Assembly (NCBI GenBank): GCA_948976265.1
Contig: CARFUA010000007.1
Location: forward strand, 10,343 to 74,342
Origin: an uncultured Clostridia bacterium
GTDB taxonomy: Bacteria; Bacillota; Clostridia; TANB77; CAG-508
Direction: 5' to 3'
Length of the DNA: 64,000 nt
Shown here: positions 16,146 to 25,179 of the stretch, in pieces
Layout of the letters: each line of letters starts with the position of its first letter
How positions within the stretch are numbered: the first letter of the stretch is position 1
Notes under the pieces: model-generated
What the model was told of the DNA's origin: nothing
Database searches by the model: none
The model's input: the letters and a program-made list of their open reading frames with translations, nothing else
Translations under genes and position numbers: made by a program

Positions 16146-18153
16146 ATTATCTTTTCGAAATGCCAAAAGACAAGCCAAAGATTATGTGATTTATTTTATC
16201 ACCATTGTGATGACGGTTGCATTGCTCTTTAGTTTTAACTCCATTGCTGTATCGCAAGACATTGCAGAGCTTTCATCAACTATGAAAAATTTTTCAAAAG
16301 TGATTATTGGTATTAATCTTGTTATTGTGTTTGTCATGGTTTGGCTGATTAATTATACGATGAAATTTATGCTCGAAAAAAGAAGTAAAGAATTTGGAAC
16401 CTATCAAATTTTAGGAATTGAGAAAAAAGATATTTCCAATATGTTTACCATTGAAAATTTGATGATTGGTTTAGTTGCTTTTGTGGTGGGAACGTGCTTA
16501 GGGATTTTTATGTATCAAGTATTTTCTAGCATTATTATGAATATTTTTGCACAACCGTATCAAATTTCCATTGAATTTAATTGGAAAGCAGTCGAAATGA
16601 CCGCTGGATGCTTTTTCGGAATATTTTTGTTGGTGTTATTCAATAGTAGAAGAAAAATCAAAAAAACCAAAGTGTACGATTTGCTTTATGCAGATAAACA
16701 AAACGAGAATCACCACATTAAAAATGCGAAAGGAAACTTGTTTTTATTTGCAGTATCTATCTTGTTATTTTTAACTGGTTTATGGTCACTTGAGCAAGAT
16801 TTCGGCAATCCCGATTATATGAAAGGCAAAAACACAACCTTAGCTATCGTGCAATTTATTCTTGGTATTTATTTATTCTATATTAGTATCTCAAGCTTTA
16901 TTGTAAAATATTATTTGGAAAATAAAACCAGAAAATACCAGAAAAACCATTTATTTTTATACCGAAATTTAACCTCTAAAATCAACACTATGAGTGTAAC
17001 ATTAGGCACAATTGCCATGTTATTTGCTTTTATTATGATTGGCGGAAATGTAGCACTACTTATGAATGGCATGTTAAACAATGAAATTGAAATGGGATAT
17101 CCCTTCGAAATTATGGTTGCAACTCCAGATGCTGACTTCTCAAAATACAAAGAATTCATCCAAAAAAATGCTAAAGTAACAGCGATGTACGAATACCAAA
17201 TGCACAATATTCCCAAAACAAATCTTTATAAAGCTTTAGAAGGAAGCATATTTGAAGGAAGAAGCTATGAAGGTTTTGACAATGTTTTAGGATTGACCGA
17301 TTATAATCATTTAAGAGAAATGCTAGGACATAAAACGGTTTCACTAAAAGAAGACGAAATTATTGTGCAGTGTATGAAAACAGCTGAGAAATATTTTGAA
17401 AATTATAAAGAAGAAAATAATAGACTTGAGTTGGTTGGAAAAACCGTAACTATAAAAGAAATCAAAAGCGAGCATTTTGCGCAAGTTTCGTTTAATGGAT
17501 ATACGTATTGTATCATTGTTCCAGATCGTTTGTTAGAGGAAATTAAACAAATGGATTTAAAAATCGAAATGTCTCATTATGATGGTAGCTACAAATTAGT
17601 TGCTCAGACAGAAGAACCAACCACAGAAACATTTTATGAAGAATTATCAAACTATATTTTGTGTGATGAAATAGAACAAACAGCAATCATTGATGGAATA
17701 GAGCAGAATTATACTTTAAACATTTCACTAGGAAATGTTAGTACAAGAGGGCACAGAGTAAATTTTACAAAATCTTTTTATACTATTATTTCATTTTTAG
17801 CATTTTATCTGGCGCTAATTTTCGTTATGGCAACGGCTACCATTTTAGCGATTCAACAATTGAGCGATTCTGAAAAATACAAATATCGTTACGAGTTACT
17901 GAAAAAATTGGGCATGGAAGAACATGAAATGAAGCAAATTATTTTAAAACAATTATTATTTTATTTTTGTTTACCAATGCTGATTCCAATTTTATTAAGT
18001 ATTCCAGCAGTACTGATCGTTGGGCAAATTTTTACAGTAGCTGTAACCATAGAAGAAATTTTGAAAAATATGTTATGGGTGATTGGATTGTTTATTTTTG
18101 TCTATGGAATTTATTTTATTGCAACCGATGTGCAATTTAGCCGAAATATCTAA
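16135..18153 (+). CDS. Bce-type ABC transporter permease (FtsX-like)
   Basis: A 672-residue permease with the BceB layout: an N-terminal membrane helix near residue 20-35, three-helix FtsX-like block (about 55-190), further helices to about 310, a long extracellular domain (about 320-530) between paired helices, and a C-terminal FtsX-like block. The large extracellular loop is the expected peptide-sensing domain. The start at ATG 16135 follows GGGAGGTGAT. It works with the ATPase upstream and signals to the histidine kinase. A new promoter begins immediately after the stop. Confidence 0.9.
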   Translation: MLGKLSFRNAKRQAKDYVIYFITIVMTVALLFSFNSIAVSQDIAELSSTMKNFSKVIIGINLVIVFVMVWLINYTMKFMLEKRSKEFGTYQILGIEKKDISNMFTIENLMIGLVAFVVGTCLGIFMYQVFSSIIMNIFAQPYQISIEFNWKAVEMTAGCFFGIFLLVLFNSRRKIKKTKVYDLLYADKQNENHHIKNAKGNLFLFAVSILLFLTGLWSLEQDFGNPDYMKGKNTTLAIVQFILGIYLFYISISSFIVKYYLENKTRKYQKNHLFLYRNLTSKINTMSVTLGTIAMLFAFIMIGGNVALLMNGMLNNEIEMGYPFEIMVATPDADFSKYKEFIQKNAKVTAMYEYQMHNIPKTNLYKALEGSIFEGRSYEGFDNVLGLTDYNHLREMLGHKTVSLKEDEIIVQCMKTAEKYFENYKEENNRLELVGKTVTIKEIKSEHFAQVSFNGYTYCIIVPDRLLEEIKQMDLKIEMSHYDGSYKLVAQTEEPTTETFYEELSNYILCDEIEQTAIIDGIEQNYTLNISLGNVSTRGHRVNFTKSFYTIISFLAFYLALIFVMATATILAIQQLSDSEKYKYRYELLKKLGMEEHEMKQIILKQLLFYFCLPMLIPILLSIPAVLIVGQIFTVAVTIEEILKNMLWVIGLFIFVYGIYFIATDVQFSRNI

Positions 18154-18154
18154 G

Positions 18155-18183
18155 TTGACATTTGACATAAAACGTGGTACAAT
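18155..18183 (+). promoter_or_regulatory. SigA-type promoter
   Basis: TTGACA (18155-18160) and TACAAT (18178-18183), spacing 17, directly after the permease stop. Confidence 0.7.
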
Positions 18184-18240
18184 ATTTCATATTGAAATTT
18201 ATCAATCGCGCATTGTCATTTGACAGAAAGGAGAGAGCAT

Positions 18241-18600
18241 ATGTTCGTTATTATCGCAGTTTTGGTAGGTGTTGCAATTTTGGCAGGAGGTTGTCTTTGT
18301 TATAAGGCTTACTACTTGTCAAATTTACGGTATGAGGTAACTCCAGCAACAGCAGTTGTCTGTGGCAAATGTCACAGTGTTCCAGCTCCTATTGCCATGC
18401 CAATAGGATATTCTATAGAAAACAAAATTGCGTATTATGAAATGAAATACAATGTGTATGTTGTGTACGAAAAAAACATATTTTATATAAACGACAAAGC
18501 ATTGTATGAACAAACCAACATCAATGATACAGTTAATGTACTGGTTCACAAAGGGTATGACAAAAACAATCAGTGCAAAAATACGTACCTTACTGTGTAA
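18241..18600 (+). CDS. Hypothetical single-pass membrane protein
   Basis: A 119-residue protein with one N-terminal membrane helix (FVIIAVLVGVAILAGGCLCY) and a Tyr-rich outside domain containing CGKC. The outside part (KIAYYEMKYNVYVVYEKN...INDTVNVLVHKGYD) resembles DUF3592-like beta domains, but I am not sure. ATG 18241 follows AAAGGAGAG. It has its own promoter and a perfect terminator, so it is a monocistronic islet. It uses CGG as a sense codon (18328-18330), unlike the core genes I read. Confidence 0.65.
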   Translation: MFVIIAVLVGVAILAGGCLCYKAYYLSNLRYEVTPATAVVCGKCHSVPAPIAMPIGYSIENKIAYYEMKYNVYVVYEKNIFYINDKALYEQTNINDTVNVLVHKGYDKNNQCKNTYLTV

Positions 18601-18603
18601 AGT

Positions 18604-18645
18604 AAAAGCCGTTACAGGGAAATTTTGTAACGGCTTTTATATTTT
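18604..18645 (+). terminator. Terminator
   Basis: Perfect 13-bp stem AAAAGCCGTTACA/TGTAACGGCTTTT followed by ATATTTTATT; may also serve the minus-strand recombinase gene. Confidence 0.8.
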
Positions 18646-19636
18646 ATTCATCAGCTAAAGGATTGCTTTCAATAGCATTTCGAACTTGCTTATCATCAAT
18701 ATGCGTATAAATTTGTGTGGTAGCAATACTTTCATGCCCCAATACTTCTTGCAGTGCACGAATGTCTACTTGTCCATATTGATACATCAGCGTAGCTGCT
18801 GTATGCCTTAATTTATGGACAGAATATTTCGTAGAATCAATACCGAGCCGCTTGCAGCTTTTGTTTAATAATATGTTGTACTGTTCGATTACTAATTCTC
18901 TTTTTCTGTTCACTCAAAAACAAAGCATTACGAGAATCAAATTTTACACCATCGTGTGGACGAAGCGCCAAATAATCCTTAATTGCTCTAATACAGGCTT
19001 TATTCAAATAAACCGTTCGTTCTTTATCGCCTTTTCCGAATAACCGTCATTTTGCTATTATAGAAATCAATATCGCTCATATTAATTCCAGTAAGTTCAG
19101 ACAAACGAATTCCGCAATTTAAAAGAATCGTCACAATGGCAAAATCTCGAGTAGAATGGTCATGTGAACTAACTTTGGGAGCCCCGTGAAACTTCTAATA
19201 ACTTTCTACTTTCATCAAGACTCAAATGTTTTGGCAATCTTTTTCCCAATTTAGGACTTTCCAAATCTTGAGCAGGATTATTAGGGATTTTTTTCATTTT
19301 GTTGCACAAATATTTAAAAAACATTCGAATACTTGCTGTTTTACGCGCCAAAGTTGCTGGTTTGCTATGATAACAATTTTTCAAATACCCTAAAAAGGCA
19401 TGAATATCTTGTAAGGTTATTTTTGAAATAGTATCCAATGTTATATCTGCTATTTGAATTTCTTTAATAAATTCTTCTGTAGCATTCACCATTTTATAAT
19501 GAAATTTAATAAATTTGAGAAAATGGGCAATGTCATAATTATATTCTTTAATTGTATTTTTTGATTTATTTAGTATGGTAGCTGAATAATCTAAAAAATC
19601 ATTTAATGATTCTGGATTATCTTCTCTTGAAATCAT
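18644..19636 (-). pseudogene. XerC/D-type tyrosine recombinase, three +1 shifts
   Basis: About 330 residues in pieces. The start MISREDNPES at 19636 follows AAAGGAG. The N-terminal core-binding domain (to about LLEV) is in one frame; then three +1 shifts occur at CGG codons (minus strand; + coordinates 19184-19186, 19036-19038, 18843-18845). Skipping the C each time gives continuous VS-GAPKVSSHD, VI-GKGDKERTVY and AA-GIDSTKYS. The catalytic set is intact: Arg in CGIRLSEL, HKLRHTAAT, the second His in LGHES and Tyr in TTQIYTHID. Apart from the three extra C bases nothing is degraded. It could be a chromosome-dimer or islet recombinase; the tRNA-Leu is too far to be an obvious att site. Confidence 0.85.
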
Positions 19637-20331
19637 AAAAACTCCTTTCTTTTTGCGATAAAGTATAAAATTTGACTTAAGAAAAATCGTAGAGTAGGGT
19701 AGAGAGGGCATAGGCGGTCAATTGATATTGATTATTTTATGATAAATTATATTACAATTCTAAAAATTATTTTTGAAGAAATAATTTATTTTTTGTGTTT
19801 AATGAATTTCATTTGGTTAATAAAAATTTGAAAATAAAATTCGAATGTTAATTTGAAAATTTGAAATTCTAAATTTACAAAATTTCAAATTTTTAACTGT
19901 TGTTATCAAATGATTTTTTAAACCGAACATTTGTGTTTAAAAATAATTTCAGATAGCGACAAGTTTTATAAATGATTTTATAAGAATATTCGTCAAAAAT
20001 AGACTCGCTAGAATCGATTTTAAGACGTTTAAAATTGATAGGCAATATAATTTGTCATTTAAAAAAATTAAAGCTAAATATGAGTCTCTAAATAAATGCG
20101 CATAAATAGGCTTTTAAAGGATTTGGCAAAAGATGACATGCTTTAATTGTATAATCATCTAAGAATAAGCTAGGTTTAGTAAGGCTTTCATGTTCCTACC
20201 CCTAATTGCACAAAACTTTTATTTTGTGCAATGTTGTATATAATATTTTATAGGCAGATTGCTCTACCTTCTTTCAATTAGACTATTAACTATCTATTTT
20301 TATATACCATATTTTTTTAAAAGTCAATACT
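19637..20331. other. AT-rich gene-free spacer
   Basis: No convincing coding frame. It holds a 13-bp inverted repeat AAAATTTGAAATT/AATTTCAAATTTT (19856-19868/19881-19893) and an 11-bp perfect hairpin ATTGCACAAAA/TTTTGTGCAAT (20205-20232) that could be a terminator-like element. Otherwise I see nothing specific. Confidence 0.6.
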
Positions 20332-20604
20332 TTATTTATGAAATTTTAAAATTTTACATTTATCTTCTGAATACTTCTTCCACTCTGTCACTTCTCTTTC
20401 TTGTATTTGATAATAAACACTTTGCAATCCTAATGGATATTTATTATCAAAAAAATCATTATCAATATAGTAAATTTTTCCTCTTTGGTCAAAACCTGAA
20501 ATCATATTCATTAGTGCAGATTGTGCAAGTTGAAAAGTATTGTAACTTCCTACCGTATAAGGCGTTCCTCCTCTATAAATCACAAATATACAATATTCTT
20601 TCAT
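20332..20604 (-). CDS. Hypothetical protein, 90 aa
   Basis: I do not recognise a family. The 90-residue product starts MKEYCIFVIYRGGTPYTVGSY after a strong AAAGGAGGAG. It appears soluble, with YYIDNDFFDNKYPLG in the middle. Lies in the accessory islet. A longer upstream start (20661) is unlikely because the ribosome site lies inside that extension. Confidence 0.55.
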   Translation of the reverse strand: MKEYCIFVIYRGGTPYTVGSYNTFQLAQSALMNMISGFDQRGKIYYIDNDFFDNKYPLGLQSVYYQIQEREVTEWKKYSEDKCKILKFHK

Positions 20605-20690
20605 TCTCCTCCTTTCTATATGGTATTTTCTGATTATAACATATTTATGTAAACAATGCAAGTATTTCTCTTATTTTTGTTTTGCCTTGA

Positions 20691-20930
20691 CCTAGAACGA
20701 CGAAAGATATAGCATAAAAACAAAAAAAGCTAAGCCACGCCCTTCCCATTTAAATATATAAGGTGGTTTCAATCCGTGCCATATTAAAACATTCAATTCA
20801 CTCTATGTACAATAAATAGAATCGCATTGTATAAAATTCCAACTCTGCTTTGTAAGTAAAGTTTCAAGTTTTCATCTTCGTTTTTACCTCCTTTTGCTTT
20901 GAGGGTAACATTTATTTTAAATAAAATCAA
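20691..20930 (-). repeat. Left arm of inverted gene duplication (decayed)
   Basis: Read on the minus strand this arm parallels 20956-21241. Matches include the ends CGTCGTTCTAGG (complement of 20691-20702), GAATTGAATGTT-TAATATGGCAC, ATTTTATACAATGC and AAAGGAGGTA, plus the inner TTGATTTTATTTAAAAT-AATGTT. A start ATG exists at 20873-20875 but the frame stops after three codons, so the copy of the 21008-21184 gene here is a remnant. Confidence 0.65.
20765..20875 (-). pseudogene. Decayed copy of the 58-aa gene
   Basis: Similarity to the intact inverted copy is visible as GILYNAI versus EILYNAI and in the shared stretch around TTGAATGTT-TAATATGGCAC, but frames are scrambled by stops and indels. 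AAAGGAGG is preserved before the ATG. Confidence 0.5.
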
Positions 20931-21007
20931 GGTCATAAACCGATTGAGTATTTGTTTGATTTTATTTAAAATGAATGTTGTATAATAGAAAAAAAGGAGG
21001 TAGTAAA

Positions 21008-21184
21008 ATGAAAGACGAAAAAAGAGAAAGAAAAAGAAGAAAACAAAGATTAAAGGAGTTGGAAATTTTATACAATGCAATTGAAGATAAAAATGTTCAA
21101 TACAACTTGAAAATATCGAAAGAAGAATTGAATGTTCTAATATGGCACTACACAGGTACTGAAATAATATACGAAAGAATGTAA
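21008..21184 (+). CDS. Small highly charged protein, 58 aa
   Basis: A 58-residue protein with a very basic start (MKDEKRERKRRKQRLKEL) followed by EILYNAIEDKNVQYN and KISKEELNVLIWHY. ATG 21008 follows AAAGGAGG, and TATAAT (20981-20986) lies just upstream. The composition suggests a nucleic-acid binding or toxin-antitoxin-like regulator, but I cannot assign it. A terminator stem TAAAGGGCT/AGCTCTTTA (21182-21202) follows. A decayed inverted copy lies to the left. Confidence 0.5.
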   Translation: MKDEKRERKRRKQRLKELEILYNAIEDKNVQYNLKISKEELNVLIWHYTGTEIIYERM

Positions 21185-21212
21185 AGGGCTTGAAGCTCTT
21201 TACTTTTTTGTT
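21182..21212 (+). terminator. Terminator
   Basis: Nine-bp stem with one G-U pair around loop TGA, followed by CTTTTTTG. Confidence 0.7.
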
Positions 21213-21283
21213 TTTGAGGAAAGAAAATACGTCGTTCTAGGAATTTACGCGAACCAGTGCCAAAACAAAAATAAGATAGTAAT

Positions 21284-21419
21284 TTATAGGGTCTAGCTTA
21301 CGGGAATTAATACCTCATTTAGAACACGGAATTTATTATGATAAAAGGGAAACAAATAACCCGCGTATTAGACAAGAAAAAGACAGATAAGTATTGCTAG
21401 CGCTTATAGGGTCTAGCTT
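21284..21419 (+). repeat. 16-bp direct repeats 120 bp apart
   Basis: TTATAGGGTCTAGCTT occurs exactly at 21284-21299 and 21404-21419 in a gene-free spacer of the accessory islet. They could be remnants of an insertion or att-like ends. Confidence 0.65.
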
Positions 21420-21423
21420 GCGA

Positions 21424-21485
21424 AAGGGTCTGTCCTCCCAGTGTTCCACTATGGGGGTTACACCCCCATGCCCCTACTCTACCAA
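21424..21485. repeat. GC-rich intergenic hairpin
   Basis: ATGGGGGT/ACCCCCAT (21451-21458/21462-21469) with loop TAC inside a GC-rich patch; similar in kind to the element after guaA. Confidence 0.5.
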
Positions 21486-21568
21486 CGCACTTGTCGAATT
21501 ATGTCGATGTTTTGGAGTTGAAAACGTAATTTGGTAAAGATATAATCGTTTTGAAAGGGGGAAAAAAG

Positions 21569-21856
21569 ATGTTTGACGAAAAAAAATATTATTCCTACAT
21601 TAAAGATTTCAAATTTACAATTGGGTGTATTTATAGTCTTTACACTATAGTTTCTACTATATTAGCACTTATATTATCTAACATTCTTAAAACACCTATT
21701 GTAGCAATTATAATATTTATACTAGGCATAGTTTTAGCAGGGATTCATACTAAAAATATTGAAATTAAAATACAGGAAATGTATTTGAATCTTATGTTTT
21801 ATGATGAAATAAAAAACAAGAATCTATATACAAAGAAAGATAAAAATAAACTTTAA
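21569..21856 (+). CDS. Hypothetical two-helix membrane protein
   Basis: A 95-residue protein with two membrane helices (IYSLYTIVSTILALILSNIL and IVAIIIFILGIVLAG) and charged ends. ATG 21569 follows AAAGGGGG. No family recognised. It lies in the accessory islet directly before a nuclease-like gene. Confidence 0.55.
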   Translation: MFDEKKYYSYIKDFKFTIGCIYSLYTIVSTILALILSNILKTPIVAIIIFILGIVLAGIHTKNIEIKIQEMYLNLMFYDEIKNKNLYTKKDKNKL

Positions 21857-21979
21857 ATCACAATATCAATCTTTATAAAAAACAATTGTCATATTTTGTC
21901 GAATTGTTTTACTTGTAATCTTCTGTTAATAACTATAAAATTAAAATAAATGATATATATATTAGAAAGGAAATAAAAT

Positions 21980-22480
21980 ATGGAAGAAAGAAGAAAAGTA
22001 AAACAAATTGAAAAATTTGATGAAGATGGAAATTTAGAATACACAATTATACCTAATTACAAAATACATCAAAACTTCATGACTCAAAATGAAATGAAAT
22101 TTTATAATTATTTGATTTCAGCAGTAAACGAGCTGGATAAACAACATAATATACATTTGACAATATTTGCGCAAGTTGCTGTAAATAGACTTATAGAGGT
22201 AAATAATAATAGAAATAGCAAACTATGGGAAAATATATGTGATAAAAGTATTGATTTTGTGCTTTATGAAAAAAAATTAAATAAAGTATATTGTTGCATT
22301 GAATTAAATGATGAAACCCATCATGAACCAAAACGTATTAAAAGAGATGAAATGCTAAAAAAAGCTTTAAATAGTGGCGATGTTAAAATGATATTTATAG
22401 AAAAGCAAGAAAATTATAATGTTAATGAAATCATGAACACAATTTTAGAATGCAATAAAAAAGCTATATCATTACTATAA
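21980..22480 (+). CDS. DUF2726 nuclease-fold protein
   Basis: A 166-residue protein whose core (SIDFVLYEKKLNKVYCCIELNDETHHE...RDEMLKKALNSGDVKMIFI) matches the DUF2726 pattern, a restriction-endonuclease-like fold with conserved Asp, Glu and His followed by RD and an IPLI-like strand. It is preceded by GAAAGGAAAT. Substrate unknown; such proteins are often stand-alone in mobile regions. The gene is AT-rich like its neighbours. It lies convergent to rho. Confidence 0.7.
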   Translation: MEERRKVKQIEKFDEDGNLEYTIIPNYKIHQNFMTQNEMKFYNYLISAVNELDKQHNIHLTIFAQVAVNRLIEVNNNRNSKLWENICDKSIDFVLYEKKLNKVYCCIELNDETHHEPKRIKRDEMLKKALNSGDVKMIFIEKQENYNVNEIMNTILECNKKAISLL

Positions 22481-22583
22481 TATCTTTCTAGAAAAGATAT
22501 TATCCTCCCCTTACTTTATAATTTTAAAAGGAAAAAAATATGTTTGATAAAAGATGAAATAAAGATAGAAAATAATATATCAT

Positions 22584-22610
22584 AGAAAAGTAAAATTTAT
22601 TTTACTTTTC
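22584..22610. terminator. Hairpin at rho 3' end
   Basis: AGAAAAGTAAAA/TTTTACTTTTCT around loop TTTA, overlapping the rho stop; no long U tract on the minus strand. Confidence 0.5.
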
Positions 22611-23951
22611 TATTAATAAATCATCCATGATTTTCAAAAATTCTTCATTGTTTTCTGTTTCTGCCATTTGATCTAATAGACGTTCTGTCATATCTGCAGT
22701 AGATAAATTGCTCATTTTTTTGCGAATCAAATCAATGGAAGCTCTTTCTCGTTCTGTAAGCAATAAATCTTCTCTTCTTGTTCCAGATTTATTGATGTCA
22801 ATAGCAGGAAAAATTCTTTTTTCAGATAAATTTCTATCCAGTGTTACTTCCATATTTCCTGTACCTTTGAATTCTTCAAAAATTACTTCGTCCATTCTAC
22901 TTCCAGTATCTACTAAGGCACTTGCTAAAACGGTTAAACTTCCTGCATCTTCTGTATTTCTTGCAGCACCAAAAAAGCGCTTTGGTTTATGTAATGCACT
23001 TGGATCAAAACCACCAGATAATGTTTTTCCAGAAGACGGAATAACTAAATTATAAGCACGAGCGAGTCTGGTGATACTATCTAATAACACTACAACATCT
23101 TTATTTTGTTCGGTTAGTCTTTTAGCGCGTTCAATTACCATTTCAGCTACTTTTACGTGATGTTCTGGTTGCTCATCAAAAGTTGAGTAAATAACTTCTC
23201 CTTTAATGGAACGCTTCATATCGGTTACTTCTTCTGGTCTTTCATCAATTAATAATACAATTAATTCAACTTCTGGATTGTTGGCAGTTATGCTATTAGC
23301 AATCTTTTTTAGAATGGTTGTCTTTCCAGCTTTAGGCGGAGCTACAATCATCCCTCTTTGCCCTTTTCCAATGGGAGAAAGTAAATCCATTAAACGCATC
23401 GTATATTCTTTTGGATTGGATTCTAAGCGTAATTTTTCATTTGGATAAATTGGAATTAAATCATCAAACCTTTTTCGTTTCATTGCTTTATCTGGCGTTT
23501 CACCATTGACTTCGCCAACATAAATTAAGGCTGGAAATTTTTCTCCTTCTTTTGGAATTCGTTTAATTCCTTTTATGCGATCACCTGTGTCTAATTTGAA
23601 TCTTCTAATTTGAATTGGTGAAATATAAACGTCTTTTTGGCTTGGCAAATAATTGTCTCCTCGTAAAAAACCATAGCCGTCTGGTAATAATTCAAGAACA
23701 CCTTCTGTTATTTCATCTCCTTCTGTGGATACAGAATAAGTATTATCTTCTTCCGTTACACTTGATTCTTTTGCATCCGTTTCTTGTGGCTCTGAAATAG
23801 TTGCGTCTAAATCACTTTCAGATTGCTTTTTTGAAGAAATTTCTAAAATTTTTTCAATTAATTCATTCTTTTTTAGTTTGGATATATTGGATATTCCTTT
23901 CATTTTTGCCAAATCTTTTAAATCTGCCAATGATAAAGAGTCTAATTCCAT
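22602..23951 (-). CDS. rho: Transcription termination factor Rho
   Basis: A 449-residue hexameric RNA helicase that ends transcription. It opens with the Rho N-terminal helical SAP-like domain (LADLKDLAKMKGISNISKLKKNELIEKI), an acidic linker of about 50 residues, the cold-shock RNA-binding domain (GVLELLPDGYGFLRG) and the RecA-like ATPase with P-loop APPKAGKTT, Walker B VVLLDSITR and the Q/R-loop region SSGKTLSGGFDP. Start at 23951 after GGGGGG. Its position next to division and sporulation genes is unusual. Confidence 0.96.
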   Translation of the reverse strand: MELDSLSLADLKDLAKMKGISNISKLKKNELIEKILEISSKKQSESDLDATISEPQETDAKESSVTEEDNTYSVSTEGDEITEGVLELLPDGYGFLRGDNYLPSQKDVYISPIQIRRFKLDTGDRIKGIKRIPKEGEKFPALIYVGEVNGETPDKAMKRKRFDDLIPIYPNEKLRLESNPKEYTMRLMDLLSPIGKGQRGMIVAPPKAGKTTILKKIANSITANNPEVELIVLLIDERPEEVTDMKRSIKGEVIYSTFDEQPEHHVKVAEMVIERAKRLTEQNKDVVVLLDSITRLARAYNLVIPSSGKTLSGGFDPSALHKPKRFFGAARNTEDAGSLTVLASALVDTGSRMDEVIFEEFKGTGNMEVTLDRNLSEKRIFPAIDINKSGTRREDLLLTERERASIDLIRKKMSNLSTADMTERLLDQMAETENNEEFLKIMDDLLIEK

Positions 23952-24042
23952 AGAAAATTTTCCCCCCTTAATTTTTCTATTTACCTATTAAATTTTTAAA
24001 ATGTGATTTACTTTGTTTGGAAACAAACAGAAAAAACATAAA

Positions 24043-24309
24043 TTAATAACCTTTATATGGAGTTTCATTAGGATAATACATTTTCAAGTCTTTTCTTGCC
24101 ATATTTTCGTTGTCTTTTCTTGATTTTGTTGAATAGGATAAATCGTTTTCTTGATTTTCTAAAGCAATAATTTTTTCATTAAAGCTAGCAATTTCTTGAT
24201 TATATGCTCGTAAGGTCAACAATTGGTTTTTAATTTTTATTATCGAAACAATTAAAAAAATTAATATAATTAATTTATATAAATTACGTGTTTTAAATAA
24301 ATTCGCCAT
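24043..24309 (-). CDS. DivIC/FtsB-like septum protein
   Basis: An 88-residue protein: one membrane helix (LIILIFLIVSIIKI, residues about 13-26) then a coiled coil (about 30-60) and a short outside tail with YYPNETPYKGY. This is the layout of DivIC/FtsB/FtsL septum-formation proteins. In Bacillus, divIC lies next to yabP-yabQ, and the same order is seen here, which supports the call. The sequence itself is too diverged for certainty. Confidence 0.75.
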   Translation of the reverse strand: MANLFKTRNLYKLIILIFLIVSIIKIKNQLLTLRAYNQEIASFNEKIIALENQENDLSYSTKSRKDNENMARKDLKMYYPNETPYKGY

Positions 24310-24356
24310 TAATCAATCTCCAAATAATCAGTTTACTTAACTATTCTACAAAAATG

Positions 24357-24725
24357 TCAAAAATCCTTCTTTTTTTGCAGAATATTTTTAAAGAAAAATG
24401 GAAAAATGAGTATTTTTTTGAAAAATTTCATCAGCATTTGGAAAATTATGAAACATACTTTGCTAATTGTCAAAAAATAAAATGTTATCCCAAACAGCAT
24501 TGCCAAGATAATAAAAAAGCGTATTTGCCCATGATTTATTAAAATGAGACTGTTTACAATTAATATTCCAACTAATAACATAAAAATAATGTCTTCAATA
24601 CAAGTAACAAAATCGCTGGTTTTGAAAGTTTTTCTGAGTGCTCTAAATAAGTCAAAAAATATGCCAATTGATAGACCTAAAATTAAAAACAAAATAAAAA
24701 TCTGCCCTTGTGAAAAAGTGTACAT
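24357..24725 (-). CDS. yabQ: Spore cortex biosynthesis protein YabQ
   Basis: A 122-residue membrane protein with about four helices (QIFILFLILGLSIGIFFDLFRALR, FMLLVGILIVNSLI, RFFIILAMLFGITFYFL and a last segment) matching YabQ, required for spore cortex formation at the forespore membrane. Start ATG 24725 after AAAGGTGAT. It lies 12 bases after yabP. Expected to be SigE-controlled in sporulation, though I did not identify a SigE promoter. Confidence 0.8.
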   Translation of the reverse strand: MYTFSQGQIFILFLILGLSIGIFFDLFRALRKTFKTSDFVTCIEDIIFMLLVGILIVNSLILINHGQIRFFIILAMLFGITFYFLTISKVCFIIFQMLMKFFKKILIFPFFFKNILQKKKDF

Positions 24726-24737
24726 TTTTTATCACCT

Positions 24738-25037
24738 TTATTTGAAAATTTTTCCGATAAAACCTGAAGTATTTTTTTTGAGTGAATCTGAATTTGAGTA
24801 AGAAAGACTGGAAATTAGCCCATCTAAAGTTACTTCTGAAGTATCGATATTTAACTTATTAATTTTTAAATTTTCACCTTTAATCGTTAATAATCCCAAT
24901 TCTGTTTCTACAATAATAATTTGGTCATCAAAACTTAGCACATCCAACACACCAGATACATTTAGTTTTTCGCGATTTTCCAGAATAATATTTTGAATTA
25001 CATTCGTTATGCTTTTCGTTTCCTCTATCATAGCCAT
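24738..25037 (-). CDS. yabP: Sporulation protein YabP
   Basis: A 99-residue YabP/YqfC-family protein. The core NRE.L.VSGVLDVLSFDDQIIIVETELGLLTIKG and L.L...EV.LDG.I.SLSY are characteristic. It acts in spore coat/cortex morphogenesis. The start at 25037 follows AGGAGG. It heads the yabP-yabQ-divIC-like order, which marks the organism as an endospore former. Confidence 0.88.
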   Translation of the reverse strand: MAMIEETKSITNVIQNIILENREKLNVSGVLDVLSFDDQIIIVETELGLLTIKGENLKINKLNIDTSEVTLDGLISSLSYSNSDSLKKNTSGFIGKIFK

Positions 25038-25179
25038 ACATTGTGCCTCCTAAAATTAAACTTCTATCAATATATATGCACTTTTTCAATACTTTAGAAC
25101 TAAAACAAGCTATTTTGGGGTAAAAATCAAAAGTATATGATTACTTTTTTTCAAAAATAATACATATACTCTTCTGTTT

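Larger units (their letters stand above)
20956..21241 (+). repeat. Right arm of inverted gene duplication
   Basis: Carries the intact 58-aa gene. Inner 24-bp boundary (20956-20979) matches the complement of 20907-20930 at 23 of 24 positions, and the outer 12-bp end CGTCGTTCTAGG (21230-21241) is the exact complement of 20691-20702. Confidence 0.65.

Noticed and set aside
20259..20633. Plus-strand ORF of 124 codons
   Set aside because: Antisense to the 90-aa gene, with AT-rich low-complexity product and no ribosome site.
20793..21080. Long minus-strand ORF across the duplication centre
   Set aside because: It is a chance frame across the palindromic centre and the decayed copy; no ribosome site fits its start.
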